A stretch of DNA of 64,000 nt from Planctomycetota bacterium (GCA_016712285.1 JADJRK010000001.1:1674001-1738000), one strand, 5' to 3'; positions 1 through 9,590 are shown, counted from the stretch's first letter. Notes: generated from the sequence alone by a model not told the origin. Translations and numbers: made by a program.

Positions 1-912
1 GCACAGGAAGCCCCAGGGCTTGCTTTGCCCGTGGCCGGCGAGCTTCTTGCCGAATGCCAGCTCGTCGCCGGTCAGCTTCAGGACCTTTTCAAGCATTGCG
101 TCGTACTCGGCCACACTCTGGAAATGCGTGATCGTGTAGCGATGCGTGCCGAATGGCGCTTCAACGCCCAGCAACTCCATGGCGCGCGTGATGGCCGCTT
201 CGCCGTTGCGGTGCATCAACTTGGCGCGCGTGTCGTCATACGTGGTGCGCGCCATCAGCCACTTGCTGGCGCGGCGCGTGAACTTGACGCCGATTTCTTT
301 GGCTTGCTCGTCTTCTTCGGTGACCTCGTCGCCGAACGTACCCTTGGCCACATGGGCTGTGCCCTCTTCGCGCCACTTCTTCGCGAAGCCGGGCATCCAG
401 TCTTCACCCAGCTTCTCGTGGCCGCGCAGCTTGCGCGCAGCCGCATCGTCGGGCGCATACGTCAGCACGTCGCTGGCCAGGATGCGCGCCGCGCGCGTGT
501 CGCCGGCTGACGTTGCCGCCTGCACCTGCTTGCGGGCCCGGTCGGCGCACTTTTCGAAGTTCTTGGCCTTCAACTCATCGGGCTTCTTGCGTGCCTCAAT
601 TTTCTCGGACGGCTTCAGCGGCGATTTCTCGGGCATGGGCTCATCGTCAACCCACGCGTCGCCCTTCTTCTTCATGCCAAGGCCTCGACGTGCCTTGCCG
701 TGATCGGGCATCAGCTCGATCGCGCGCAGGTATTGCTGGCGCGCGTCTTCAAACAGCTGCACTTTCTTGTACTCGTCGCCCACCTCGGTGTGCTTGTCCG
801 CGAAAAAGTCCCAAAGCTTGGCGCGCTGCGCATCAAGATCATAGGCTGGTTGCGCGTTCACGTGGGCGATGCACGCCAGCAGGGCAATGAAACTCAGCAG
901 TGCTGTTCTCAT
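1..912 (-). CDS. Secreted hypothetical protein, C-terminus beyond window
   Basis: The reverse strand is open for 304 codons from an ATG at 912-910 to the window edge, so the C-terminus is missing. The N-terminus (MRTALLSFIALLACIAHVNA) is a signal peptide with a likely cut after Ala20. The mature part is charged, rich in Lys, Glu and Ala. It starts with a helical stretch (YDLDAQRAKLWDFFADKH) and a segment that could be one tetratricopeptide unit (residues about 45-62). No catalytic motif is recognised. It diverges from the acetyltransferase gene, sharing a 45-bp intergenic region. The reading frame and signal peptide are seen directly; the function is unknown. Confidence 0.7.
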   Translation of the reverse strand, partial: MRTALLSFIALLACIAHVNAQPAYDLDAQRAKLWDFFADKHTEVGDEYKKVQLFEDARQQYLRAIELMPDHGKARRGLGMKKKGDAWVDDEPMPEKSPLKPSEKIEARKKPDELKAKNFEKCADRARKQVQAATSAGDTRAARILASDVLTYAPDDAAARKLRGHEKLGEDWMPGFAKKWREEGTAHVAKGTFGDEVTEEDEQAKEIGVKFTRRASKWLMARTTYDDTRAKLMHRNGEAAITRAMELLGVEAPFGTHRYTITHFQSVAEYDAMLEKVLKLTGDELAFGKKLAGHGQSKPWGFLC

Positions 913-957
913 GACAAGACCCTTTGCAACCCCAAACCGTCTACTATCAAAGTAGCC

Positions 958-1449
958 ATGAAGATTCGACCCTTACAGAAGAATGATGCCCCTGCATGGA
1001 GAAACCTGCGGCTGCGCATGCTGGGTGAACACCCCGAGGCCTTCGGCGAACACGTAGACGACTTTCGCAAGCGCGACGAGCCGAACGTTGAGCAAATGAT
1101 GCTCGGCGGCCACGTCCACGGTGCATTTCTGGACGAAACGCTTGTAGGGTCAGCCGGCTGGCACTCGCAGCAGGGCGCCAAGCGCGCACACATCGGCGTG
1201 ATCTGGGGCATGTATGTCGCGCCAGAGGCGCGCTCGCGGGGCATAGGCGGCGCACTGCTGGACACGATGCTGGCGGAAATTCGCGCAGGCGGTTGCAGCA
1301 TCGCGCAACTGGGGGTGTCCGAGGCGAACAACGTCGCACGGCAACTTTACGAGTCCGCGGGATTTGCAGCCTGGGGACGCGAGGAAGCGGCGCTATGCAT
1401 CGACGGACGCATGGTCGCGGAGTACCACATGTGGCGGCGCCTGGACTGA
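958..1449 (+). CDS. GNAT family N-acetyltransferase
   Basis: A 163-residue protein of typical single-domain GNAT length. It transfers an acetyl group from acetyl-CoA to an unidentified amine. The acetyl-CoA loop is visible as a V-x-P-x-x-R-x-x-G-I-G-G run (VAPEARSRGIGGALL), followed by the C-terminal NNVARQLYESAGF segment typical of RimI-like enzymes. The ATG at 958 was chosen because the protein then begins directly with the first beta strand (MKIRPLQKND). The stop is immediately before the end of the convergent amine oxidase gene. The substrate cannot be told from sequence. Confidence 0.85.
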   Translation: MKIRPLQKNDAPAWRNLRLRMLGEHPEAFGEHVDDFRKRDEPNVEQMMLGGHVHGAFLDETLVGSAGWHSQQGAKRAHIGVIWGMYVAPEARSRGIGGALLDTMLAEIRAGGCSIAQLGVSEANNVARQLYESAGFAAWGREEAALCIDGRMVAEYHMWRRLD

Positions 1450-3006
1450 CTACTTGGCAACGCGCGCCAGAATTTCCTCTGCCGCAACCCTGCCGGTCTC
1501 GGCGGCGCCTTGCATAAAGCCCTGGAAATCTTCACTGCAATGCTCGCCGGCAAACAGCAGGTTCCCCACGGGCTCAATCTCGTGGCCGGCAATCGTCGTC
1601 CACTGCCCGGGCCGATAGCAGGCGTAACTGCCCTTCGTGAACGCGTGGCTGGGCCAGTGCATGCGGAACACCTTGTTGTCCCATGCTTCGTTGCTGCCGG
1701 CGAACACCTGGTCAAATCCGGGCAGCAGCCGCTCCACCTGCTCTCGCGGCGTGCCTTTGCCGACGGACACGCCCGGCGTGCCGCCGCTGTACAGGGTAAT
1801 GCCGCCGTGGCCCGTGCCCTGCATGCGGGAGTTATCCCAGCCCAACTGGAACGGCTGGTCGCTGAACACGTTGCCTGATGCCTTGGCGGCCCGCCACGGC
1901 CGCGACTTCACGCCTGCAATAACCTTGGCGTTGGTTCCGTAGCCAAGCTCGTTGATACACAGGCGCTTTTCATCCGGCATTTCGATCTTGAGCTCGACAT
2001 CGCGCAGCACGCTGAACGGCATGGTCATCACCACGAAGTCGGCCTTGACCTCAACGCTGGTGCCGCCCTTGTCGAAGCTCAGTTCAAATGCGCTGCCAGC
2101 CTGCCTGACGCGCGTCAGTCGATGCCCGGTGTGAATCTGGCTGTCGAGGCGTTTGGCCAACTCGTCCACCACGCGCTGGTTGCCGCCCTTGACCTTGTAG
2201 CGCTCATCGCTTTCGCCAAAGCTTTCCCAGCGCGGCGCCGCCACATCCAGGCCGATGATGCACAGAAGGTTGAAGGCGGACTGTTGATCCGCATCCAAGC
2301 CGTACTCGGTGATAAAGGCGACCTCAAGCAGGTCTTTCAACCAGCCGCCGACACCGATGCTTTCGAGGTAGGCGCGAACGCTGGTCTGGTCGAGGTCGCG
2401 AACCACTCGGTCGCTTTGCAGTGCCGACCAGTCCTTCTCAAGCCACGCGGCATCCTTGCTCATGCGCTCAACGTTGGGCTTGAGCGCGTCAAGCACTTCG
2501 CGGTCGCTGTAATGACGGCCGCCGAAATAGTATGCGCACTCGGTAACCTGCGGGTCGGCCTGCATGTCCAGCAATTCAAGCTTGAACTCTTTCACCAGCT
2601 CAAACATGTCCTTGTGCGGTGTATCGATAAACTCGCCACCCAGCTCAACCGTCTGGTCTTCGTGCAGCAGGCCCTTCTTGGTGAACATGCGCCCGCCCGT
2701 GCGGTCAGCGGCTTCGTAGATGCTGGCGTCGATACGCTGGCCGTGCAACTTCCAGGCACAGTGCAAGCCGGCCATGCCCGCACCGACAATCACCACACGC
2801 GCGTCGGTGCCTGGCCCGTCATGGTCCTTGGCAGTCGAGCGACAACCCGCCAGTGCCAGCGCGGCGCCGCCCGCGCTTGCCTGCAGAAAGTGGCGCCGCG
2901 AGCGCGAGAACTCAAGCAACTCAGCGGCTGGTACGCCGGTGCGGTGCGAAATTTGAGCCGTGCGTATCAAGCGGCGCAATTGCGAAAACAGCGGCGTGCG
3001 AGCCAT
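1450..3006 (-). CDS. Tat-exported flavin monoamine oxidase family protein
   Basis: A 518-residue FAD-dependent amine oxidase-like protein. Residues 36-42 (SRRHFLQ) form a twin-arginine export motif, followed by a hydrophobic stretch ending in a lipobox (ALAGC, Cys55), so it may be exported folded and lipid-anchored. The Rossmann FAD motif is at about 72-80 (VIVGAGMAG). Next comes the E-A-A-x-R-x-G-G-R segment that binds the FAD pyrophosphate, and the C-terminal FAD contact GEHCSEDFQGFMQGA. Family members oxidise amines to imines with release of peroxide. The substrate is unknown. It ends convergently, one base from the acetyltransferase gene. Confidence 0.88.
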   Translation of the reverse strand: MARTPLFSQLRRLIRTAQISHRTGVPAAELLEFSRSRRHFLQASAGGAALALAGCRSTAKDHDGPGTDARVVIVGAGMAGLHCAWKLHGQRIDASIYEAADRTGGRMFTKKGLLHEDQTVELGGEFIDTPHKDMFELVKEFKLELLDMQADPQVTECAYYFGGRHYSDREVLDALKPNVERMSKDAAWLEKDWSALQSDRVVRDLDQTSVRAYLESIGVGGWLKDLLEVAFITEYGLDADQQSAFNLLCIIGLDVAAPRWESFGESDERYKVKGGNQRVVDELAKRLDSQIHTGHRLTRVRQAGSAFELSFDKGGTSVEVKADFVVMTMPFSVLRDVELKIEMPDEKRLCINELGYGTNAKVIAGVKSRPWRAAKASGNVFSDQPFQLGWDNSRMQGTGHGGITLYSGGTPGVSVGKGTPREQVERLLPGFDQVFAGSNEAWDNKVFRMHWPSHAFTKGSYACYRPGQWTTIAGHEIEPVGNLLFAGEHCSEDFQGFMQGAAETGRVAAEEILARVAK

Positions 3007-3166
3007 GGCGAATTCCCCCCGGTGCGAGCATCACAACGCAGGGTGCGACTTTGCGCAAGATTCTGGAATTTGTTGAATCGCAGGCCCTGCACCAAGGCAA
3101 TCTAGTGACAGCCCTGATCGAAGAGGCCAGGCTACTGTGCGTTCGCGCTGTACCGGAGGACATACC

Positions 3167-4555
3167 ATGAAGTTGCTGCTGCTTAGCGTGGCTTGTGTTG
3201 TGTCGGCGGCCGTAGCCGCCCTGATCGGCGCACAAGACCCCGCCCCGACCATGGCCAAGGTTCTCGAAGAACGGGCCGCAGCCAAAGTTGAACTGCCCGA
3301 GCCACGCAAACACGAGTGGCTCGAAAACATTGAAATGGAAGACGCGCTAGCGCTGGCAGCGAAAGAGCAGCGTCCGCTGTTTGTGACCATCCGCTGCCTG
3401 CCCTGCAAGCAGTGCTCGTGGTGGGACAACGCGCTGATGAAGCCATCGGCCGAAATGCAGGCCAAGCTCGCCAACTTCGTGTGCGTGCGCATTGTGTCGA
3501 TGCGCGACATGGACGCGCGACTCTTCCGGTTTGAGGAGTACCAGGACCTGGATTGTTCGTGGTGGGGCTACTTCTTTGACCCCGAAGGCCGCATTTACAG
3601 CGTGTACGGCGGCATCGACATCACTGGCGATAAGGCGCGCCTTAGCGAGAATGGCCTCATGGCCGCCATGGACGGCGTGCTCTCGCACCACTACCACCCC
3701 AAACGTACGGAGTGGGCCATCGACGGGCCTGCCCCGGAACTCAAAGGAAAAGCCGACACGCCGCTGAAGCACAAGGGCTGGAAGTCGTGGGCCAAGCACG
3801 CCGAACGCGCCGACAAGATTGCCAAGGACAAAACCGAGTGCCTGCATTGCCACGAATGCGCCGAGGTTGTGCGGCAGCCGCGCTTTGACAAGAAAGACTT
3901 CGACAAACAAAAAGACTTCTACGTCTGGCCATACCCCGAGAACATCGGCCTTGAGCTTGAACTCGACAACTGCCTGCGCGTCAAGAAAGTAACGCCCGGC
4001 AGTGCAGCAGCCAAAGCCGGCATCAAGCCAGACGATGTGCTTCAAGCAGCAGGCGACCGGTTGGTGTTCAGCGCCACCGACCTGCGTGGCGTGCTGCACC
4101 GCCTGCCGTTCGGCGACGCGAAAGTAACGCTGTGGTTCCGCAATGCAGAGGGCATTCACTCGGCAGAGCTCGCCCTCACCGGCGAATGGCGCAAATACAA
4201 CCCCGGCTGGCGCAAGAGCGTGGCCGAGGCCGATATCGGGGCGCACCACGGCTTTCCGTGGCCGCTGGCGTGCAACGACAACGACCGCCAGAAAGCGGGC
4301 GTGGCGAAAGACGCGATGTGCGTAAAGCCGTACTTTCCGAAAGGCCCCGTCGGCAACGCCGGCAAGGCGGGCCTGAAAGCGGGCGACTACGTGATTGCCG
4401 TGGACGGCGAAAGCCCGAACATCGCGGGCCGCGAGTTCTGCGCCTGGTTTCGCATGAGGTACGAACCCGGCGACAAGGTGAAGTACACGGTCGCCGACAG
4501 CAACGGCAAGCAGCGCGAAATCGAGGTAAAGGTCGGCCGCCACTCCGACGACTGA
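3167..4555 (+). CDS. Secreted thioredoxin-like protein with CxxCxxC, CxxCH and two PDZ domains
   Basis: A 462-residue exported protein (signal peptide about 1-22) preceded by GGAGGA seven bases before the ATG. Residues about 58-150 form a thioredoxin-like domain whose active-site position reads C77-L-P-C80-K-Q-C83. Residues 225-231 read C-L-H-C-H-E-C, which contains a CxxCH haem-c-type motif, although metal binding is equally possible. Two PDZ-like domains follow, about 258-345 and 380-455; the second includes AGLKAGDYVIAVDG. The phrase EQRP before the core strand recurs in the selenoproteins at 24-27 kb, so the thioredoxin-like domains may be related. A periplasmic redox role is likely; the partner is unknown. 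Confidence 0.8.
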   Translation: MKLLLLSVACVVSAAVAALIGAQDPAPTMAKVLEERAAAKVELPEPRKHEWLENIEMEDALALAAKEQRPLFVTIRCLPCKQCSWWDNALMKPSAEMQAKLANFVCVRIVSMRDMDARLFRFEEYQDLDCSWWGYFFDPEGRIYSVYGGIDITGDKARLSENGLMAAMDGVLSHHYHPKRTEWAIDGPAPELKGKADTPLKHKGWKSWAKHAERADKIAKDKTECLHCHECAEVVRQPRFDKKDFDKQKDFYVWPYPENIGLELELDNCLRVKKVTPGSAAAKAGIKPDDVLQAAGDRLVFSATDLRGVLHRLPFGDAKVTLWFRNAEGIHSAELALTGEWRKYNPGWRKSVAEADIGAHHGFPWPLACNDNDRQKAGVAKDAMCVKPYFPKGPVGNAGKAGLKAGDYVIAVDGESPNIAGREFCAWFRMRYEPGDKVKYTVADSNGKQREIEVKVGRHSDD

Positions 4556-4577
4556 GCCGGCGACCGACGGTCACGCT

Positions 4578-6686
4578 TCAGTTTCGCTTGCGGCGGAACA
4601 GAAGCGGCAACACGAGCAACCAGACGCCCGCGCCACCCACGGCCGAGCAACCCCCGCCGCCGCCGGACTGGCCTGTGCCGCCGCCCCCACCACCGCCGCC
4701 GCCCGTTGAGGCCGTGGCCGAAGCCGTGTTCGAGTAAGCGCTGTTACCGGTCGTGTTGTATGCGCGCACGCGGTACGCATACAATGTGCCTTCGGTCAGG
4801 CCGCTGTCGTTGAACGACGTGACGCCCGCACCGAGCGCCTGGATCTGGTTGAATGCGCCGCCTGCATCGCTGCGCTCAAGATAAAAGCCATCCTCGTTGC
4901 TGCTGGTGTCCGTCCAACTTACCAGGATCGCAAGCCCGGCCTGCGCGGTTGCATTGCAACCTGTCGGGGCCGACGGGGCCACGGGCGTGCTGCTGGCGAC
5001 AATCGTGTCCTCGTTGCTGGCTGCGCTGTCGCCGCCGCCGTTGAAGGCGAACACGCGGTAGGTGTAGCTGAGCCCGTTGGTCAGGCCGCTGTCCGCGAAC
5101 ACGGTCACGTTGGCGGCCACTGTGCCGGCTGTCGCGTAGGACCCGGCACCCTGTTTGCGCTCGATGCGAAAGCCGGTTTCGCTGCTGCTGGTGTCGGTCC
5201 AGCTGAGGTCTGCGCCAAGGGTACCAGTCGCCGTGGCAACCAGCGTGGCCGGTGCGGTCGGCGGCACGGGCGCACCCCCACTGCCAAACTCGAACGCGCC
5301 TATGTCTAACGTGGCGTCGCTTGCCCGCGCCTGCTGCTGCTGGTGCGGCACGTACTCCAGCGACACGATGTGCGTCGGCAGCACGCCGGCGTGCAGCGAT
5401 GTGCCGGTGTCGCGGCATGCCGCCGTGCCCGTCAACGTGAAGTCCTGCGTGGCGACGTTCGTCCAACCCGGGTCCGAGCCCGTCACGTTGCCGCCCTGGT
5501 TGTTCACGGTGCCAGCCATGCCGGCGCCACTGTGGCTTGGCGTCGGCGTGCCCTTGAAGAAACAGTTGCGGTAGTTGAGCGTGCCGGTGTCGTCGATCAG
5601 GCCCAGGTTGCTCGCGTTTGCCGTCACAAAGATGATGTTGTTGCGGCAGTCGCAGGTTTCGTCGTTCGTGCTCAGGCGCACCAGCGTCGTGTTGAGGCTG
5701 CGCGTTGAGTAGATCGTGTTGTTGTAGAGATACAGAGTGCCCTTGCGGTATGTGCTGCTTGTACCGTTATCGCCGCCGTAGTGGATGATCTGGCTGTTCC
5801 CCGACTGGTCTTCGTACAGCACGTTTCCGTACACAAACGTCTCGTCGTAGCCGGTGAGTGTCTCGATGCCGCTGCCGTCGGCTTCAGTCAGGTCGAGCTG
5901 CCGGTTGCCGCTGAAAATCCAGTTGTAGCGCACGACACAGTTCGCGCTGCGGTCTTTCAGGTTGTTGCCGCCGGCGCCGCTGCGCAACGCGCCATAGCGG
6001 TTGAACTCATAGGTGATGAAGTTGGCTTCGCAGTACGTGTTGTGCTCGTAGATTGAGCCGCTATTGCCGTTGCCATGAATGTAGTTGCCGCTGATGGTGA
6101 TGTACTCCGACATCGAAGACGGGTTGGAGGTTCCCCCGCCCGGCGCCACGAAAATGCCGTTGCCGCAATCCGTGACCGTGCAGCCGCGAATCGTGATGTG
6201 CTTGCCCTTTTCGATGTAGATGGCACTGGCGTTGCCGATGTACGCCTGGCCCGAGGCGCCGGCTGCGTTCGTGTACGTATAGCCTTCGTATGCGCCGCGC
6301 AACTCCAGGTTCTCGATGGTGATGTACTGTGGCGTCGTGTCGGCGGGCGTGCTCGCGCCACCGATCTTGATCAGGCTGCGGTTCTCGTTCCAGTAACTGA
6401 GCTGCGTGCGCGTGGTGGCGTTCTGCCCGGTGATTACCGGCAATGCGCCCGTGGTGCTGTTGGGTATGCCGCGCACGATGATCGGGTTGGCTTGCGTGCC
6501 CTGTTTGCAGATCACCCACTTCTCGGCGTAGGGCGTTGCGCGCCAGTGAATCTCGACGATGTCGCCGGCCCCGATGCTTTCCCAGGGCACGGCGCCGATG
6601 CTCGCGTAGGGCTGGCCAGTGCCAACGCTATAGGTCAATGCCGACAACGGTGAAGCCAACATCAGCAGCAGGATCAACCAGCGCAT
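4578..6686 (-). CDS. Surface right-handed beta-helix protein with two Fn3 domains and C-terminal sorting-like tail
   Basis: A 702-residue secreted protein (signal peptide about 1-16). Residues about 20-470 show repeated beta-strand turns (ITIENLELRG, ITIRGCTVTDCGNGIFV, ITISGNYIHGNGN) typical of parallel beta-helices such as pectate lyase-like proteins. Two fibronectin type III domains follow (about 477-565 and 572-655), each with a SWTDTSS strand. The C-terminus is a glycine run, then GCSAVGGAGVW, a hydrophobic segment and FRRKRN. That is the layout of MYXO-CTERM-like sorting tails. It probably binds or cleaves extracellular polysaccharide or acts as an adhesin. The next gene on this strand has a similar architecture. 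Confidence 0.82.
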   Translation of the reverse strand: MRWLILLLMLASPLSALTYSVGTGQPYASIGAVPWESIGAGDIVEIHWRATPYAEKWVICKQGTQANPIIVRGIPNSTTGALPVITGQNATTRTQLSYWNENRSLIKIGGASTPADTTPQYITIENLELRGAYEGYTYTNAAGASGQAYIGNASAIYIEKGKHITIRGCTVTDCGNGIFVAPGGGTSNPSSMSEYITISGNYIHGNGNSGSIYEHNTYCEANFITYEFNRYGALRSGAGGNNLKDRSANCVVRYNWIFSGNRQLDLTEADGSGIETLTGYDETFVYGNVLYEDQSGNSQIIHYGGDNGTSSTYRKGTLYLYNNTIYSTRSLNTTLVRLSTNDETCDCRNNIIFVTANASNLGLIDDTGTLNYRNCFFKGTPTPSHSGAGMAGTVNNQGGNVTGSDPGWTNVATQDFTLTGTAACRDTGTSLHAGVLPTHIVSLEYVPHQQQQARASDATLDIGAFEFGSGGAPVPPTAPATLVATATGTLGADLSWTDTSSSETGFRIERKQGAGSYATAGTVAANVTVFADSGLTNGLSYTYRVFAFNGGGDSAASNEDTIVASSTPVAPSAPTGCNATAQAGLAILVSWTDTSSNEDGFYLERSDAGGAFNQIQALGAGVTSFNDSGLTEGTLYAYRVRAYNTTGNSAYSNTASATASTGGGGGGGGGTGQSGGGGGCSAVGGAGVWLLVLPLLFRRKRN

Positions 6687-6768
6687 GCAACCCCCATTTC
6701 GGATAACGGTGCGTCCCTCGGATGCGCGGGAAGGTGCAATGGGGTCACAATTTCGGTCAAATGTGCCC

Positions 6769-6792
6769 GGCCGCGGCGAAGTCGCCGCGGCC
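6769..6792 (-). terminator. GC-rich hairpin after the second beta-helix gene
   Basis: An 11-bp perfect inverted repeat (GGCCGCGGCGA with TCGCCGCGGCC, 2-nt loop) lies just past the stop of the 6819-8435 gene. The T-tract on the reverse strand is poor, so termination strength is uncertain. Confidence 0.5.
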
Positions 6793-6818
6793 GCTGAAGG
6801 CAGGGCTTCTGCGCTGGG

Positions 6819-8435
6819 CTAGCCCTCGTAACAGCCGGTATCGTGTGGGGCGACCCGGTTGGTGCCTTCAATATCCTTGGGCGTTGCGTGCGTTGTGCTT
6901 GCGGCACCCAGCAGCGGCGAACCGCTGCTCGGGATTGCGTTGCGGTTGCTGGCATCAAAGCTCATGCTCGTAAAGTCGCTCAGCCCGGTACCCGCAACAA
7001 AACCCGTGGTCGTGCCGGTCACGGTGCCGAAGCAGACATTGCCGGCAAACGTGATGCCTGTGTTGCCCCCCACGATGTTCAGCGCCGTGCCACTGCTGTA
7101 GCAGGCATTGTTGGCAAACACCATGTTGCTTGCCCCGCTCCACGAGCTCAGCCGCGCAGCCGTGCCACTGTTCACGAACGTGTTGTGCACCACCTGCAGG
7201 TTGGTCGGGTTGCCCTGGTGCACCTGGCTTGCAAAGGCACTGCCCGTGGCGCTGATCACCAGGTTATTGCGCACAATGCACTCGCCCTGGATCTGCATGG
7301 CGTTGTCGCCGGAACGATAGCACACGTTGCGCTCAACAATGTTCTGGGCGGCGCCACTGGTACCGTACACCAGAATGCACGGGTACTTCGTGTCGTGCAC
7401 ATGGTTCTCAGCAATCAGGTTGCCGAAGCTGCCCTGCTTGAGCTCAATGCCGTCGCCCTGCAGTACGGTGGAAGCGTTGGTGTCGTACACGTGATTCAGG
7501 GCAATGATGCTGTTGCTCATTTTCACGGCGCCGTTGTTTGCACCCAGGTACATGCCTTCGCCGGTGCCGTCGGTGTCGTGGATCTCGTTGCGAGTGATGT
7601 ACAGGTAGCTGGTGTCCACGGTGTTCGTTGAAATGCCCGCGTCGCCCGTGCCGTGAATCTCGCACTGGTCAAGCCACACCTGCGTGCAGTCATAGAACCG
7701 CAGGCCGTGGCTGCCGCCCGTGAACTCCAGGCCACGCATGCACAGGTAGCGCGTCTGGCTGCCGCTGCCGATGTTCAGAATGTTCTGGCCCGTGGTGTTC
7801 ATGTGAATCACGACCGCGGTGCCGGGCGCCGGGCAGATCCAGATCGGGGCAGCCGCCGTGCCCTGAAGATTGAGCGTGAAGTTGCTGCTGTACTGGTAGG
7901 TGCCGGCTGCGATCTCGAGTTTCTGGCCGGCGGTCAGGGCCAGCATGGCGGTCTTGAGCGCCGTGCCGTTCTGGGCAGCGGTCTGGCCACTGTTGTAGGG
8001 GTGCTGGATCGTGCTGGTCGGAGCAACATTCGCCCACGTCGGGTCATAGGGCGAGCCCGTGGCTGCGGCCTGGGGCACGGCACTCACCTGCGTGGTTGGC
8101 GCGCTTTCGCCCTGGGCGTCGGTGTACGTGGCGACGGCATAATAGCGCGTGCCGTTACTCAGGCCCGGCAATGCAAACGGGCTGGCAACCATTGGCACGG
8201 CTGTGCCGTTGGCGGGCGTGACACCTGAGCTAGTGCCGTAGTACAGCGTGTAGGCCGTCGCGCCGGTGATTGCGTTGAACGTAAACGTGATCTGGGCATC
8301 GCCCGCCTGCGCCGTCAGTGTCAAACCAGTCGGACTGGTGCCGGTGTTGGTGCCCGTGCTCGAGCTTCCCCCACCGCCAGCACAGGCGGTAGTGACCAGC
8401 ATTGCAATGGCGATCGCGGCGGCTGAGATGCGCAT
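6819..8435 (-). CDS. Fn3 and right-handed beta-helix lipoprotein
   Basis: A 538-residue protein with a lipoprotein signal peptide ending VTTAC (Cys18), followed by a Gly/Ser/Thr linker. Residues about 37-125 form one fibronectin type III-like domain. From about 150 onward there are beta-helix turns with repeated asparagine-rich rungs (IVERNVCYRSGDNAMQIQG, MVFANNACYSSG). The fold suits polysaccharide lyases and adhesins, but no lyase catalytic set is obvious. It lies upstream of and in the same direction as the related 4578-6686 gene, with a hairpin in the 132-bp gap, so the two may be separately terminated. Confidence 0.8.
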   Translation of the reverse strand: MRISAAAIAIAMLVTTACAGGGGSSSTGTNTGTSPTGLTLTAQAGDAQITFTFNAITGATAYTLYYGTSSGVTPANGTAVPMVASPFALPGLSNGTRYYAVATYTDAQGESAPTTQVSAVPQAAATGSPYDPTWANVAPTSTIQHPYNSGQTAAQNGTALKTAMLALTAGQKLEIAAGTYQYSSNFTLNLQGTAAAPIWICPAPGTAVVIHMNTTGQNILNIGSGSQTRYLCMRGLEFTGGSHGLRFYDCTQVWLDQCEIHGTGDAGISTNTVDTSYLYITRNEIHDTDGTGEGMYLGANNGAVKMSNSIIALNHVYDTNASTVLQGDGIELKQGSFGNLIAENHVHDTKYPCILVYGTSGAAQNIVERNVCYRSGDNAMQIQGECIVRNNLVISATGSAFASQVHQGNPTNLQVVHNTFVNSGTAARLSSWSGASNMVFANNACYSSGTALNIVGGNTGITFAGNVCFGTVTGTTTGFVAGTGLSDFTSMSFDASNRNAIPSSGSPLLGAASTTHATPKDIEGTNRVAPHDTGCYEG

Positions 8436-8578
8436 GTCGTTCTCCGGTTTCAGGGTTCTGGAAGGGGAACACCGGCTGTCCCGGGCAGGTCAGGAAACAT
8501 TTCCAGAAATTGTTTCAACCGGCACAGACACCCACGGTTGAGCCTGCACACACAGCCAATTGCAGCTAGAATCGGGCC

Positions 8579-9517
8579 ATGCCCACCCCAGCCGAATTGA
8601 TCCAGCGTTTCCAAAGCCGCGTCCAGATCGTCGATGGCGCGCTGGCCACCGAGTTGCAGGCGCGCGGCGTGGTCATGGATGGCCCGCTGTGGTCGGGCCA
8701 CGCGTTGCTGGACCAGCCCGACGCCATTGAGCAGCTTCATTACGACTACCTGCGCAGCGGGGCCGACATCATCATCACCGCCAGCTACCAGGTCAGCATG
8801 CCCGGCATGCTGGATGCCGGCTACACCGAAAACGAAGCCGAAGAGGCCTTGCGACGCAGCGTGCAACTGGCATTGAGCGCCCGACAGCGCTACCTGAAAG
8901 AAGGCGGCAAAGGCCAGCCGCTTGTGGCTGCTTCGATTGGCCCTTTCGGCGCCTTCACCGCCGACGGCGGCGAGTACACAGGCGATTACGGCATAGGCTT
9001 TGACGAACTGCTTGAGTTCCATGAACGCCGCTTCGAAATCCTGGCTGAAAGTGGCGCTGACCTGCTGGCCTGTGAAACCACGCCATCTCTCGAAGAAGCC
9101 CACGTGTACGCGCGGCTGTTGCGCCGCTGGGCCGACAAGCCCGGCTGGATCAGCTTTTCGTGCAAAGACGGGCAACAGAACTGCCATGGTGAACGCATCG
9201 CCGACTGCGCACGCGAGCTCGACCCGACGGCAAACCTGGTCGCCTTGGGCGTGAACTGCACCGCACCCCAGCACATAGGGTCACTGATCCGCGAAATCCG
9301 CAGCGCAACCGATAAGCCGATCGTGGTCTATCCCAACAGCGGGGAAACCTGGGACGCCGAGAATCACCGCTTCGGCGGCCAGGGCCACGCCCACGAAATC
9401 GCCGACCATGCCGCCGAGTGGATCGAAGCCGGCGCAAACCTGATCGGCGGCTGCTGCCGCATCGGCCCGGCACAGATCGCCGCGCTACGAGAAGCAACAA
9501 AGGGCCCCGAGCGTTAG
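8579..9517 (+). CDS. mmuM: Homocysteine S-methyltransferase
   Basis: A 312-residue cytosolic zinc methyltransferase that makes methionine from homocysteine with S-methylmethionine or a related methyl donor. Visible family features are the N-terminal DGALATELQARG strand, the first zinc cysteine in GVNC (about residue 229) and the paired zinc cysteines in GGCC near the C-terminus. Length matches MmuM-type enzymes. A strong terminator overlaps the stop codon, so it appears to be a single-gene unit. The methyl donor preference cannot be read from sequence. Confidence 0.9.
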   Translation: MPTPAELIQRFQSRVQIVDGALATELQARGVVMDGPLWSGHALLDQPDAIEQLHYDYLRSGADIIITASYQVSMPGMLDAGYTENEAEEALRRSVQLALSARQRYLKEGGKGQPLVAASIGPFGAFTADGGEYTGDYGIGFDELLEFHERRFEILAESGADLLACETTPSLEEAHVYARLLRRWADKPGWISFSCKDGQQNCHGERIADCARELDPTANLVALGVNCTAPQHIGSLIREIRSATDKPIVVYPNSGETWDAENHRFGGQGHAHEIADHAAEWIEAGANLIGGCCRIGPAQIAALREATKGPER

Positions 9518-9530
9518 CTCGGGGCCCTTT
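9499..9530 (+). terminator. Intrinsic terminator of mmuM
   Basis: A perfect 14-bp stem (AAAGGGCCCCGAGC) with loop GTTA ends in TTT. The stop codon of mmuM lies inside the hairpin. Confidence 0.85.
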
Positions 9531-9590
9531 GCCCCACCCGGTTGCCACCGCACTTGCCACCGCTAAAGTCGCGACCACAGGAGAAGACCC

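Noticed and set aside
4578..8435. Long open frames on the forward strand opposite the beta-helix genes
   Set aside because: They are antisense shadows typical of high-GC DNA. The reverse frames have signal peptides, repeats and domains.
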